This document shows, piece by piece, positions 1-13,063 of a stretch of 64,000 nucleotides of DNA. Position numbers and translations under genes: made by a program. The notes below the pieces were generated by a model, which ran no database searches, was not told the origin of the DNA, and saw only the letters and a list, made by a program, of their open reading frames with translations. Numbering within the stretch: the first letter of the stretch is position 1; each line of letters opens with the position of its first letter. The DNA is from Clavelina lepadiformis (lineage: Eukaryota > Chordata > Ascidiacea > Aplousobranchia > Clavelinidae): positions 627,501-691,500 of the forward strand of contig NC_135245.1 of assembly GCF_947623445.1 (NCBI RefSeq), in the 5' to 3' direction.

Positions 1-89
1 CCGTTTTCAAAATAGATTTAATTCAAAATAAATATTTGTCAATGTTGATTTCAGATTTTGATTTAAGTTATTTGTAAGCAACAATATCT

Positions 90-3000
90 ATGGCCTGGCA
101 TATATTTGAGAAGCTTCTAGAAGGAGTGGCCAATTATTCTCCTTTTATCGGAAAAGTCTGGATAACTTTTCTCTTTATGTTCAGGTGAGGATAATCATAG
201 AAAATTTTCCTCCGCACGATAACCACAAGTAGTGACAAAAATAAAGTTTCTCAACTTAGTCAATGAGTAATAAAGTTAAACTTAAAATTATCTCCTGACG
301 GTGAACGATACAAGGAACAAGCCACTGGCGCGAAATTACATTCCTGACGTCAACAGTCATCGCAAAGTTTCTTCACACTCGACTCCCCACGAACCCATTT
401 AATATCATGGTTGGCAGCCGAGCCCGCCGAGATTAAAAGCTGTTGATGTTCAGCTTTTTAAGAAAAGAAAACTTAAGGAAATAATTCTCGTTGCGGGTTT
501 CTCGCCGGTTATGGTTGCTCCTGGCTTCACTTGTAATCGATACGATGTTTATGTCTATAATAAGCACTTTACGGTCAACCTACAAAGCTGATGTCTATGA
601 GAACATTTCCAGTCCTGTGTATAATGAAATAACAAATGAGATGTAATTCGACCACAATTAAATGTCATTTTAGATGAAATAAGAAAATATTTTTGAACGG
701 TGCGTGGTGTAAATTTATTGTGACCACAACCTTAGACTTAAAAGCATCCTTAAAGGCGACATTTCCTTGTACTTCCAGGTTAATAATGGTGGCGAGCATT
801 GGGGACACGGTGTACAGCGACGAACAGTCAGCGTTCAAATGTAACACGCTGCAACCCGGATGTGAAAACGTTTGCTTCAATGATTTCTCGCCCATCTCGC
901 AAATCAGGTCGGTTGATGTCAGTAAAATATCTTTCAGCCATGAGATGGGAAGGCGACGATATTTCTTTTAAGAAAAGTTTCTCGAAATTCGCTCGATTTT
1001 AAATTAAATTTTGATTGACAGGTTTTGGGCTGTTCAGATTTTATTTGTGGGCACTCCGAGCATTATGTTCATCGTCTACGCGATGCACGCCATCACTACG
1101 ATACCTCCTACGTCACAGGCGAAGAAACCACATGAGAGCAAGGATGAAATAACGCCAGAATACGATGGTACGTCACAATAGGCATTATTTGCAAGTAAAC
1201 CAGGCTACAGAAGCGTTGTGGCTCGCAAACGTGTAAGATGTAAGAGTATGAGGCAGGCGGCTGCTGCACAAAGTCTAAATGCGCATCCGCCTGCACGACC
1301 GCAAAGTACCAGCTTGCAGACGGCCTTCACGATTTTGAGTTATGCGAGGTGCAACGGTTGCGGCGATATCAATGGTAGCTCGCTGCGGTTTCCGCCGCCA
1401 GCCGTTGGGCTTTTGAAGATATTTCAGGCGGCAAAGTGCAGGTTGCCAGAAATGCAGACATGAGCAGCAGATGAAGTCGGTTCGCTGCTCTCTAGTTATG
1501 ACTGGTTATTGCAATTTGTTACGTCACAATTATTTTCAGATGACGCAATCAAAAAAAAAGTGCGCCGTCGACGTTCGAAGAAACCCGAATCAAGTATGAC
1601 GTCATCCAATGGAGTACATCTGCCAGATTATGACGAAGTTATCTACACCGGACAGAATAGTAAGCTGCGAACAACACAAACGTAGACATTATGATGTATT
1701 TGACGTAGATATTGCGCGACCCTAAGTCGACTTTTACGCAAAAACGTGAGTTGGAGTCACGCAATGCGTAAGATAAGAATAGATGCATGAAATGACGTTA
1801 TAACCGAACAAAATCAAAGTCGCACAACCCTGTATTTGGACGTAACGCAAAATTGGGCAAAACATCTTACTGAATGAAACGATATTGTGAATTCAGCGAC
1901 AGATATTGCAGGTTAGAGCACACAATACCCTGCAGTGGGCGCTACCCTGCATGAAGAACGATGTGGTCACGAATTGAATAGACGCGCTCAATATCGCCGA
2001 GATTCCCACCGCGATAGTGATCTTTATCTACTAATGACCTGTTATTTTCCAGTGACCGCACTTTCGACCAAGGGAAGAATTTCAAAAGACGGCAAACTGG
2101 ATGAATTGACGTCACGGTCGAGTGGCCACGTCACCGGCATTGACACGGAAAGCATCGCGGCAGTGAAAAGAATCGAGTTGAAGAAATTTATTGAACAACA
2201 GAATCAGCCGGAAAAGAAAACGTAAATAATAAACAAGCGATTTTGTACAAGGTTTATACTTTAATGGGTTATGGCGATGCAGAGTTATCGGAGCAAATCA
2301 ACAGGGCATTGACGAATCGCTTTCTTATTGTGACGTTACAAAGCCTTAAGCGGCGGGCAGCTACCATTGGTGCGATTTTTAAAATCTTTGAGTTTCACAT
2401 TCATGCCCAGTTGCACCTTTATAAGGTTTGATGACGACATAATTGAAAAGACAAATTGAGCAGCGACAAACGCGATTCTTTGCGCGTGTGCATCTTTGCA
2501 GAGATGAATTCAATTTTCGACGATGTGGCCCCCTTCAATTAAACGACGCATCAACGATATCAATTTTAATCAAATTAGATCATCTTAGGCTTGTTGAGCG
2601 CTTAAGAGGAATTTTCTCGTATTCGACGGTTTTTCTTTTGCTCACAAAAATCTTTTTAATATTTCATGCGAAGGAAAAAGAAGAAAGCGGCAAAGTCGGA
2701 CAAAGTTAGACGGAAAAAAATTTATCAGCAAGATGGCGTGTCCGAGGTGGTGACAACCTTCTGGATTGAGATCGCTTACGCAGGCCAAGCAGTTTTAAGG
2801 ACGATTATCGAAGCGGGTTTTCTCTATTTGCAGGTCTCCATTTAACATTAAAAACTTAGCTAAGACCATTAAACACATCACACAAACTAAAACAAAGAAA
2901 TCTTTATCACACCACTTAACAGAAAGGTCAAAAATTCAATGGAAATTGTGTTTGACTTGGAGAGAGACGCCGAAAATAACAAAGGCACTTTCAATTAAAT

Positions 3001-4013
3001 CGCAAATTACTTTGTCAACTCAAACCAACGAGGGCGTAATTTGATTTGCATCGAGCAACCACTTAAGTTGACCGCCTCTTAACGCTTTGTCTTACATTGC
3101 ATCTGTATTGTTTCGTTTTGCAGTATCGACTCTACAAATTCACCGTTCCTGAGATTTATCGATGCGAACGAGTCCCCTGCCCACTCGTCGTGGAGTGTTT
3201 TGTTTCAAGACCAAAGGTACAAAGAACTGAAATGTTTTCTTTCAAATTTATTATATTTGCAAACAGCCTGTTGTTCGGGATGTTATTGGGAGAAGACCAG
3301 TGGTGCATGTGCAGCCGTATTATAAGGCTGGCCTGGTCCAAGTTTATGTTATTGTTGACGTGTCAGAGACATGTTTGTGACGGTATAAACAAAAGTTTTA
3401 TTGCAAACGACGTAATGTTGTATGTTAAGGCATGCAAATCAACACAACTGCACTTTGCTCCACAACATCACAAAGATATTTCCGCGCCCTTTAATTTGAA
3501 CAGACTTAACTTACCAAGCGCAAAACCGCCTTTTCTTAACATTCTAAAACCTTCCAATTTTCTTTTTTCAGGAAAAGACGTTATTTCTTATTTTCATGTA
3601 CGCAATGACGGTACTTTCCCTAGTTTTAAACGCGATAGAACTCATCATACTCGCAGTGAAATGGACGAGAAGATGTGGCAAGAATGCTGGTGGGGAGGAC
3701 ACGATCTTTGACCGTAAACTACCTGTGGAGGTCATACAGTGCAGGTAAGACCCGTCTCCTCGAAGTCAGTTTTCCAACTAGCAAAATATGTTTTGAAACG
3801 AAAAGACGACAACCGTTTTAAATAAAACCATCTTTTTTACAAATCGATCAATTACTTTTTTTTCTCACCAACAGATCCCGCCAAAATGGTCAACCCCCAA
3901 TCCCAAATACATTTCCCGATTTAGGGCCTTTCCCACGGTCACATGATAATTCATTCGGGGATTCCTCAGGTGGCGACACAATGGACAGTGATTACAGGTT
4001 CTATGACGTATAG
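90..4013 (+). CDS. Connexin (gap junction protein), nine exons, complete
   Basis: Gap-junction channel subunit of the plasma membrane. Exons by splice sites and phase: 90-184, 779-907, 1022-1167, 1540-1659, 2053-2221, 2674-2833, 3124-3216, 3572-3744, 3875-4013; all join in frame to 407 residues. The N-terminus MAWHIFEKLLEGVANYSPFI is connexin-like. Extracellular loop 1 has C53, C60 and C64 (CX6CX3C) in FKCNTLQPGCENVC. Loop 2 has C287, C292 and C298 (CX4CX5C) in YRCERVPCPLVVEC. TM1 lies near residues 21-40, TM2 77-97, TM3 247-270 and TM4 309-331. The cytoplasmic loop is long (about 150 residues) and rich in Lys and Arg. The protein ends YDV, which could be a PDZ ligand (inference). The acceptor of exon 6 (AAG, 2671-2673) is the weakest junction. 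The paralogue number cannot be told from one sequence. Confidence 0.95.
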
Positions 4014-5408
4014 ATTGCATCGGTCCAAGCATAAAGGACGGAAACCGGAATCGGGAAGGCCAATCAAGTGTTGCTGGCTACTATAGCCTTTGAGGCAACC
4101 GGCACAAAACTTAAATATTCTTCAAATTCCATATTTATCTACGGCGCCTTGTACTGTGATATTACTGAAGAGATATTGATATATTTTATTAACTTAAGAC
4201 ATAGTGTCGAATTCTTCAATTCCTAATTTTATTCACCGTGTTCATGAAACCTTCTATTTGCATTATGGCCGAAGTGATATTTGTAGCTTAAGAGCGACCA
4301 CTTGCGGCAACGTTCCTGCATTAAAACCATTCTGATGTTACATTGAACCGTTCACTCATTCAGTGCAATAGCAAAGTAAATACTGACGCTTGTTAAAACA
4401 CATGAAGGTAGCTCGTTTTTCTTCATGATTACTTTTATACTGGTGCAGAGGAGATGTGAAATTGTCAGAAATGAGGTTATTGCTGTTTAAATACAGTTAT
4501 TTTTGTGTTCTCGTATTTTCATAATAAAAACTTCTAAGGCAAAAATTGAGATAAACACGACGCAACGCGACAATGCAAATGATGTTGTAATGACTCAAAC
4601 ATAAGCAAATTCATGTGAAAGACGACAATAACTCAAAGTTGACAGTCCCCAAGTGTTGATAACATGATATAGATAGAGGTATTAAGCTCCAACCTTCAAT
4701 AAAAACTTTCCACAACCTATCTGTTAACCCAGGAGCCCAAATAGCTTCAGCTTGCCGCTATTGACGTCAGCAGTGGGTTCGAAGCTACAGATGTTTCGCG
4801 TTGGCTTTAGATAAAAAATCCTTCAGTCTGTTTAACCCCGTGATGCTGAATCTTAGTTTTTCTCATCACAATGTCATGTGTAACAACAAATCAGGCCTTA
4901 TCACGTAACAGATACGTCAGTTGCGACTTCACAAGCTTTTCATCCGGACCTGCTCGCTTGTTGTTTTTGGCATGGCTTCGTACTGATGTCGTACATCGAC
5001 CTACACAATGTCGTTTTCATCGGAGAACTTAGGTTTACATCAGTTACTTACCCAGTTTTAACAGTTAACAATTTTTCAGTTTTCCAAATTTGTTTTTTAT
5101 CCATTGAAATATCTGTGCGTGAGTGCTTCTTCATCTTCATTGTTTGCATAAAAAAAACTGCAATTCTACAACTTTCGGGGAAGGTTGAACATTTTCAGTG
5201 CACGCTTGTGGGATCTCTGGTGAAATATTAACCAAGAACAAACATTAGTTTAAATTAGAAATCGCAAACTGTCGTTAACCTAACGTTCTTAAACACAAAG
5301 TTCATTAAAACATTTCTCCATAAAGTAACAAGTTTCAGAACTGCATAAAAGAAAGTTACAACTACAACTACAACTACAGATATAAAGTATCAGCTTGAGA
5401 ATAGAAAA
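4014..5408. other. Intergenic: connexin 3' flank to first SDR gene
   Basis: AT-rich spacer with no open frame showing coding features or flanking splice sites. An AATAAA-like stretch near 4520 could serve connexin polyadenylation. The stretch just before 5409 contains a short repeat of a CAACTACAA-type unit near 5360. No promoter motif could be named. Confidence 0.5.
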
Positions 5409-6856
5409 ATGTCTGAATTTGCTTCGAAAGTCGTCTTGATCACTGGTAGGTTAAGTGAGAAATGAAAACATGTTTCCTTCTAATTCCCAAATGGCTTAAA
5501 GTTTTGGAAAATCAGACTAATGATATATTGTAGGCGCGGCGTCGGGTTTCGGACAAGCTACTGCAAATGCATTTGCCAAGAAAGGAGCTTCATTGAGTTT
5601 GGTTGATAAAGATGAAGAAAATTTAAACAAAGTTACCAAGCAATGCAAGAAGGCCGGTGCAAGTGAGGTAGGTCGCACTGATGTTCTGTAACTTTTCTAT
5701 TTACACGAAAACCTTTGGAAATAAGAAAAATGTGTCAGGTGTTGGCTGTAGTCACCGATTTACGAGTCGAAGACAACATAGTTCGAGCAATGAACGAAAC
5801 GATTGAAACGTTCGACAGGTTGGATGTGCTTGTCAATAACGCAGGAGTTTGTAAAATGGAGCCCATGGAGAGTGTAAGATATGAGACTACTTTTAGGCAT
5901 AGTTTTATTTTTGGGCTCACATTTGAAGAATATGCTGTGCCAGTGCAAAAATGTTTAACCATCTGAGCCAGTATTTTTAAACATTTTCCACCAGTTAACG
6001 AGCAGATTGGTTGACTAAAAGTGTTTGAATTACGCAAAAGCGAACGGTACCTACAAAACGCGGTTTGTGACGCAAAAGACGACATTTAGTTTATTTAGAG
6101 ATCACTCAATCTTTTCCACTTGTTCAGGCTCAGATGGAGTCCTTTGATTCCACTTTCCACGTGAACGTGAAGGCTCATTTCCACTTCACCCAGCTTGCTG
6201 TGCCCCATTTGGAAAAGACGAAAGGTGAATCCCTGTCTCCAGGATATGGCGTTAAGCAACGATTATACATTTTTTGATCGTTGTTGCTTATTGAATGAAA
6301 TACTCTGGTTAGGGAATGTGATCAACGTTAGCAGCATAACTGGAGACATTCCTACTCCGACCATAATCTTCTACGGAATGTCGAAGGCCGCTCTCACATA
6401 TTTCACCAAGTCAGCCGCTTTAGGTGAGTGAGCATTAGGGACATGTCACTGATGTAACACCGAAAGATTAACAAGCGTCCAATTTTTTTTTTAATTGCTT
6501 CAGGCTTGGCGGAGAAAGGAATCAGAGTGAACGCGGTGTCGTAAGTGGCTTAACAATTAATTGAGTCAAAAAATATTTCGCTTTTTACCTGGTTTCGTAT
6601 TAACAATTTCAGACCTTCAGTTTGCGACACCAATATACTGAATTGGTCGGGAGCAAGTACGCCAGGTACAAACATGGAGGATGTTTTAAAGTTTCTAGGA
6701 AAAGAACAACCGCTGGGTGGCATTAACATCGAGAAGCAAGACGTGGTGGACGCCATCTTGTTTCTGGCATCTAATTCTGCCCGAACCATCACCGGGACCT
6801 GTTTGGCTGTGGACAGAGGTCGCTTGCTTGCTGGTGCTATGACCAAGATAGTATAA
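5409..6856 (+). CDS. Short-chain dehydrogenase/reductase, array copy 1 (SDR1)
   Basis: Classical SDR oxidoreductase, 264 residues, seven exons: 5409-5445, 5534-5667, 5739-5873, 6128-6224, 6313-6423, 6504-6540, 6613-6856. Residues 12-19 (TGAASGFG) form the dinucleotide-binding TGxxxGxG motif; VNNAG at 89-93 is the structural motif. The catalytic tetrad is N115, S142, Y155 and K159 (YGMSK), with the usual 13-residue Ser-Tyr spacing. An Asp at the end of beta-2 (LVDKDEEN) suggests NAD rather than NADP (inference). No signal or membrane segment is seen, so it is likely cytosolic. The substrate is unknown. The start is the first ATG, shared in form with the other copies (MSEF or MSEY). The closest visible relatives are the four neighbouring genes. 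Confidence 0.93.
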
Positions 6857-8210
6857 ATTAGGAAGAGAGTTAAATGAGGATGTTCTGCTTGCTGAGATGG
6901 ATCGCAGGAAGACAAGATAGCAATATATACAAGAATAGTCAACCATTGTGATGTTTGACCTTTGTCGCGTTTCAGCGCTTATTTGTTTAAACAAACCTGG
7001 TGAATTCAGTGAACAACTAAGACTAACTAACTAACAGCTACTTTAAGCTCTTAGTGACTTAACTCACTACATTTACCGTGAGCAGTTTATAAACTTAGCA
7101 TAAGATTTTGTCGTATTTTAAATGGTATCAGTGACTCAAAGCAGATCGCTGCCTCACCGCTCCTATTTCGACTCCTTGCAAATTCGACGCGAACTTTACA
7201 TTGCGCAAAACAACCTCTAACGAATTGACTGGAATTAGGCTTGAGACTACAATTCCAGCCTATATGCAGTAAACCAGTTTGTCTCATGTCAATGCTAGCC
7301 TAACGGAATGAAAATCCACTGAGTTATACGTAAAATGTCTGTTTCACTGTTTGTCTTTCTGAAAGATCTGTTTCTCTTTCTTCTGTTAAACAAAAAATCG
7401 GAGGCTAAAGCAGACCTCAAAAAGCTAAGCGTGGCCATTGTAACTTGAAAGCCAACTCACCTCATTCTCCAACTACGTGGCCTTCAAATTGTTAGTAAAA
7501 TCATCCAGACAATATTCTACCACTTTGTCAACTGGACGGTCTTTGACGAAAGGCTAGCGTAATGTTTAGCCATGCGTGAAGAATGTTCCTAACATAGATA
7601 TCGACTAAACACATAACAAAAGCTCTGTATCGTAGGCCTAAACAAAATTAACAATAATTCAAGGTTTATCCAGTTATCAGAAAGCTTTTGAAAGAAAGAA
7701 AAAGAATGCTTTAAGCTTGAACAGTGAGATGCATGATCTGGCTAAGAAAAGAACCTTTCAAGAATAAAGGATCGAGGGTAACCATATTGCAAAGTGCTAT
7801 ACAAAATGCTTATGGGCCGCTGATACAGTTTTGCTGACATTTTTGACTCACATCAACTGCCTTCCTAGTTTTTATAAAAAGCTTGGTTTATATACGCCAA
7901 AAATACTTACGAATTCTGAGCGCTTCTTGTTCCGTTGAAACTGAAGGAATTAGGTTAAGGAGGAGATTCAATGCTTAGAGTGCCAACTCATGCGGTTTCG
8001 GGTTAAACATTAACAAAGATCAAACATTAAGTTAAGCCAGCCAAAGCAGAATTCAACAATCATTCGACAAAGTTTGATTTATTGCAAGGTTTATCCGTAA
8101 GGTAGCAAGTTTTTGAGCTGCAAAGAGACACATTTGCGACGACAGATTGCAGATATTATCTTGGTTTGTTTTGTAGAAAAAAGTTCTGGAATCAGTTTGA
8201 GATTTGAGGT
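6857..8210. other. Intergenic between SDR1 and SDR2
   Basis: No coding signal recognised. The segment just upstream of 8211 (about 8085-8130) partly matches the 5' flank of SDR1 (words around CAAGTTT and CTGCAAA), as expected if the duplication unit includes some upstream DNA. Confidence 0.5.
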
Positions 8211-9781
8211 ATGTCTGAGTTTTCTTCGAAAGTCATCTTGATTACAGGTAACTATGTGATGGTTTATAATGTGTTTCCTTACACAAGAGTATCATGCTGC
8301 GGACCGTAATTACAGACTTTCACAGCCTATGATATACTGCAGGCGCTGCGTCGGGTTTCGGACAAGCAACAGCAAATGCATTTGCCAAGAAAGGAGCTTC
8401 ATTGAGTTTGGTTGATAAAGATGAAGAAAATTTAAATAAAGTTACCGAGCAATGCAAGAAGGCCGGTGCAAATAAGGTAGGTTGCAATGATACTCAGTAA
8501 TTCTTGATCTACACTACTGTGGTTATAAATTGGAAACATGATTTAGGTGTTGGCTGTAGTCGCCGATTTACGAGTCGAAGACAACATAGTTCGAGCAATG
8601 AACGAAACGATTGAAACGTTCGCCAGGTTGGATGTGCTTGTCAATAACGCAGGAGTTTGTAAACTGGGCTCTGTGGAGAATGTAAGTCAAGATAACAGCT
8701 TTCTTTAATAATAATGAAACAGTCTATACTCAAATAGTGGTACAATAGTAGTTAACAGATCACAGATAATTTAATAATAAAGACAACATCTTATATTTAG
8801 GCATTAATTCAATCTTATGCTTTTGCTCAAAGAAATTGTAAATGGTTTGAGCATTTAAGCCTGTGCTTTCAAACTTTTGCCAACAGTTGACAAGTTGGAG
8901 AGTTGATTAAAAGTGTTTGAGTTGCCTAAAACCGATCTATAAAACATAAGCTTAATACTGCAACTTGTGACGTAAGTGATGCCATTCTTTGTTTCTTATT
9001 TTACTGCTTTTGCTTTTAGGTTCCGATCGATTCTTTTGATTCCACTTTCCACGTGAACGTGAAGGCTCATTTCCACTTCACCCAGCTTGCTGTGCCCCAT
9101 TTGGAAAAGACGAAAGGTGACGATAAATAACTTCGTTTTTAACGATATGGTTTTAAGCAGAGATTATGTACACTTCGTTTTTTCTTTTGAATGAAAAGAC
9201 ATTTATTAGGAAACGTGATCAACATCGCAAGCATAGTAGGAGAAATGCCGACACCTGGGGCAATTTTCTATGGAATGTCGAAAGCTGCTCTCATATATTT
9301 TACCAAATCGGCTGCATTAAGTAAGTCTTAAGTATATCTACAGTCTTTTGCACATCATCGACACGATATCGTAAAATCAACAAATTGTTCGATTTTTCGA
9401 AGGTTTAGCAGAAAAAGGAATCAGAGTGAACGCAGTGGCGTAAGTAACTTACATATCAGTGTAACATTAGTATAGAAAGAATTGTTATTTTTACTTGGTT
9501 TCATAGTAGCAATTACCAAAGATTTTCGACGTTACAGACCATCAGGTTGCGACACCAACCTGCTGAACTGGCCGGAATCAAGTCAGCCAGGCATCAGCAT
9601 GGAGGAAATTTTAAAATTTCATGCAAAAGATCAACCGCTAGGTGGCATTAACATCGAGAAGCAAGACGTGGTGGACGCCATCTTGTTTCTGGCATCTAAC
9701 TCTGCTAGAACCATCACCGGGACCTGTCTGGCTGTGGACAGGGGTCGCTTGCTTGCTGGTTCTATCACCAAGTTAGTGTGA
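8211..9781 (+). CDS. Short-chain dehydrogenase/reductase, array copy 2 (SDR2)
   Basis: Same seven-exon plan as SDR1: 8211-8247, 8343-8476, 8547-8681, 9020-9116, 9210-9320, 9403-9439, 9538-9781; 264 residues. The TGxxxGxG, NNAG, catalytic Asn, Ser (INIAS) and YGMSK motifs are all kept. Exons 2-4 are almost identical to the other copies in DNA, while exon 5 and the first third of exon 7 differ. Exon 5 ends TTA-A before GTAAGT where the other copies end TTA-G, which changes the junction residue from Gly to Ser. The weakest junction is the acceptor of exon 6 (TTTTTCGAAG). AATAAA lies at about 10031. Probably functional; substrate unknown. Confidence 0.92.
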
Positions 9782-10829
9782 AATCGGAGTCCCGTTCAAG
9801 TAAGAATATTCAACAAAGCATTTATGTTTCACTGATAATCCGCATTTCTTATATCGCAAATACATTTTTTGTAAAACTATGTCTTAGGTATTAGCGGTGA
9901 TCTGGGGCTGGAAGACGACACAAGCAGCACCTACAAGAACCGACAATTTTGTATTTTACAAATGACTCATATAGCTCAGAAGAAAAGCAACACCGCGTGA
10001 TATGTCACCTTAAATTCTGTCTCATCCAGCAATAAACACGTTTTCATGCCATGACAGCTTCTTTCTAATTTCGACTCTCAGCCGTCTGGTATTCAAATGT
10101 CAGTCTCATGATGTTATTGTGATGCACTGCATAGTCTTTAGTTAATTGCAACGTAAGTTGTAGCCAGGATGAAGTTTTTACTGAAACAAATATGTCAAGT
10201 ATGTCCCGGATTGAGTTTGTTGTTAAATGTAGTTTAGCACTAAAATATATTGCGCCAGAATTCCAGAACATTTACGTAGGCATTCGCCTCAATGCAGCTA
10301 CGACCTATAAGATATAAGCCTTATGTATTGCCATGTCAATAAGACGGACATTTATATGGACATTAGACAAATCTCGCCGAGCTAAGTGCAGTCACAAAAA
10401 ATCAAAGCGTTGACCGCCAAAGACTTCCCAACCGATACAAACGAGGTTAATTACATATTGCCAGAACATCGCAAGCTGTAACTACGTAAACATGAACTAA
10501 GGTTGCCTCTCAATAACATCTGCAACACAACAACAATTGGTCACAATATTCAAAATTTTCTAATACGAAACTACATGAAAAAGCTTTCAATGTACGGTTT
10601 TATTCCGGTGAAATAGTGACAGGCTAAATATAAACAAAGATTTAACATCAACTTAAGCTCTAGCCAGCTAGGACAAACTTGATTTATGTTCCGGGTTATG
10701 TTATTAAACAGAGAATTAATCATAAGCGTCGCCTTAAGGCAATAAGTTTTGCACCAACAACAAGCCGGTTTACCACTGCGTCTTGCAAATACTTCAAGAA
10801 AATTTCGGGAGCAGCTTGCGCGTAAAACG
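9782..10829. other. Intergenic between SDR2 and SDR3
   Basis: Holds the SDR2 3' untranslated region up to about 10050. The rest is AT-rich, with no recognised gene or repeat. Confidence 0.5.
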
Positions 10830-12279
10830 ATGTCTGAGTATATCGCAAAAGTGATTTTGATTACAGGTAAACTATATGTGATAAATGAAAGAGTGTTATT
10901 TCGAAATTCAGCACGGTCTAAACTTTTTAAGTTCAGCTTCATGTTACAACGCAGGCGCGGCGTCTGGTATTGGCCAAGCAATTGCAAATGCATTTGCCAA
11001 GAAAGGAGCTTCATTGAGTTTGGTTGATAAAGATGAAGAAAATTTAAATAAAGTTACCGAGCAATGCAAGAAGGCCGGTGCAAGTAAGGTAGGTCGCACA
11101 GGTGTTCTATAATTCTTCGTTAAGCAAAAAAGTTTTGAAATTGAAAAAAGCAATTCCATCAGGTGTTGGCTGTAGTCGCCGATTTACGAGTCGAAGACAA
11201 CATAGTTCGAGCAATGAACGAAACGATTGAAACGTTCGACAGATTGGATGTGCTTGTCAATAACGCAGGAGTTTGTAGATTCGGCTCTGTGGAGAACGTA
11301 AGATAATAACCTGCCTTCAGGATTACCGTTAAAACAACAGTTAAAGGTTTTAGCATCTAGACTAAGACAGTTTTTCTACAAATGTTAAACATTAAAAGTG
11401 TTTGGGTTGCGCGAATTCGATCCAGAACCGCAATTTAAAACCCAACTTGCGACGTAAGGAACGCCGACTTTTATATAAGGAAACTTCATCCCTTCCTATT
11501 TATAGGTTCCGATCGAATCATTCGATTTCATTTTCCACGTGAACGTGAAGGCTCATTTCCACTTCACCCAGCTTGCTGTGCCCCATTTGGAAAAGACGAA
11601 AGGTGAATTCCTGTCTCCAGGATATCGCTTTGAGCAAAGATTATACAGTTTTGATCGTTGTTGCTTATTGAAATTAATACTCTGGTTAGGGAATGTGATC
11701 AACGTTAGCAGCATAGGAGGAGAAATGCCGACACCTGGGGCAATTTTCTACGGAATGTCGAAAGCTGCTCTCATATATTTTACGAAATCGGCTGCATTAG
11801 GTGATTGTTAAGTACAGTGAGTCTTAGCTGCATGTCATTGATGAAATAATGCGAAACCAACAAACTATTCAGTTTCTACAAATACGTTTTAGATTTGGCA
11901 AGCAAAGGAATCAGAATGAACGCAGTGGCGTAAGAAACAACCAAATAAATAATTTTAGAATTTTATTTTAAAATCATAGAAACATTTTGTTATTTTGACT
12001 TGGTTTCCTATATGAGCAATCACAAAAAATTTTCAACATCACAGGCCAGCACCTTGCGACACAAACTTATTGAATTGGCCAGGAACAGCAGTCACCATGA
12101 AAGACATTTTGGAGTTTCATGCAAAAGAACAACCGCTGGGTGGCGTCAACATCGAGAAACAAGACGTGGTGGACGCCATCTTGTTTCTGGCATCTGACTC
12201 TGCCCGAACAATCACCGGGACCTCTCTGGCTGTGGACAGGGGTCGTATGCTTCTTGGAGCTATCACCAAACTAGCGTGA
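10830..12279 (+). CDS. Short-chain dehydrogenase/reductase, array copy 3 (SDR3)
   Basis: Exons 10830-10866, 10955-11088, 11163-11297, 11506-11602, 11690-11800, 11893-11929, 12045-12279; 261 residues. The last exon is nine bases shorter than in SDR1, removing three residues from the variable loop after the CDTN motif. All SDR catalytic motifs are present; the glycine motif reads TGAASGIG, the more usual form, against TGAASGFG in SDR1, 2, 4 and 5. Exon 6 reads DLASKGIRMN where the others have GLAEKGIRVN. Intron 2 is identical, base for base, to that of SDR4. Intron 4 is very like that of SDR1 instead, so the gene is a mosaic. AATAAA at 12475-12480. Confidence 0.92.
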
Positions 12280-13063
12280 TGACGTAAGCCAACCAGGTGA
12301 GAATGCTTATCAAGTTATTCACGTCTCCTTCATGGCTTGCATTGCTTAAGTTGCACAAACGTATTTTATACAACCATGTTTAGGTGTTGGCGGTGATCGC
12401 AGAATGGAAGACAAGACAGCAATATAATAGCAAAAATAGTAAATGTTTGTCGCGTTTCTGCGCTCATTTGTTCAAATAAATTCAGTTCAATGTAGTCCAA
12501 CGGACAAAGCGCTTCATCTACTTTCATTATAAGCTGGTTACATCAATGCAGCAACTGACATTGTCGCAAAACATTTGCAGTTAATCTTACTATAATATAG
12601 TCTGGAAGATAAGAAAGAAATTAATATCCTCAATGGTCGAGGCATAATTTCATAAGTTTGCAAATAAAATAATTGCTGATCATTTTCACGTTTTACTTTC
12701 ACGTTTAGAGTCGAGTTTTGTAAATTCCGGAAGAAAGTAGCTATTATGTCTGAGTACGTGTAAGTTATTTGCAGACTAACTGCAACGCGCGTGCATTTGT
12801 GTTAGACTTCTCAAGAATTCATGGATAGATAAAACGACAGTAACGTGACTAACATCAGAGCGTTTTGAGCTTTTGTCTTCATGAACTATTAATACGACTT
12901 ACTGATGCCAATATTTCTGATTTTACAATGACATTTTGCCTCCGGCCACGACAAATATTCTAGTGGCTGGAAACAAATTCACGATCACAAATTGCGGACA
13001 TATTTCAAGTCATTTCTTGTGCAGAGTTGCAAAGTTGCTTGCAGTTTGCTTTAGAGTAAGAGT
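12280..13063. other. Intergenic between SDR3 and SDR4
   Basis: Contains the SDR3 3' end and, at 12746, a short stretch resembling an SDR first exon (listed separately). Nothing else recognised. Confidence 0.5.
12746..12763 (+). pseudogene. Possible relic of an SDR first exon
   Basis: ATGTCTGAGTACGTG followed by TAA. The first four codons match exon 1 of SDR3 (MSEY), then similarity stops. It lies about 320 bases before the real start of SDR4. It may be the stump of a deleted copy, or chance; the match is only 12-15 bases. Confidence 0.3.

Noticed and set aside
3097-3711. Open frame of 204 codons
   Set aside because: Start overlaps connexin exon 7, but most of it runs through intron 7 and then the wrong frame of exon 8.
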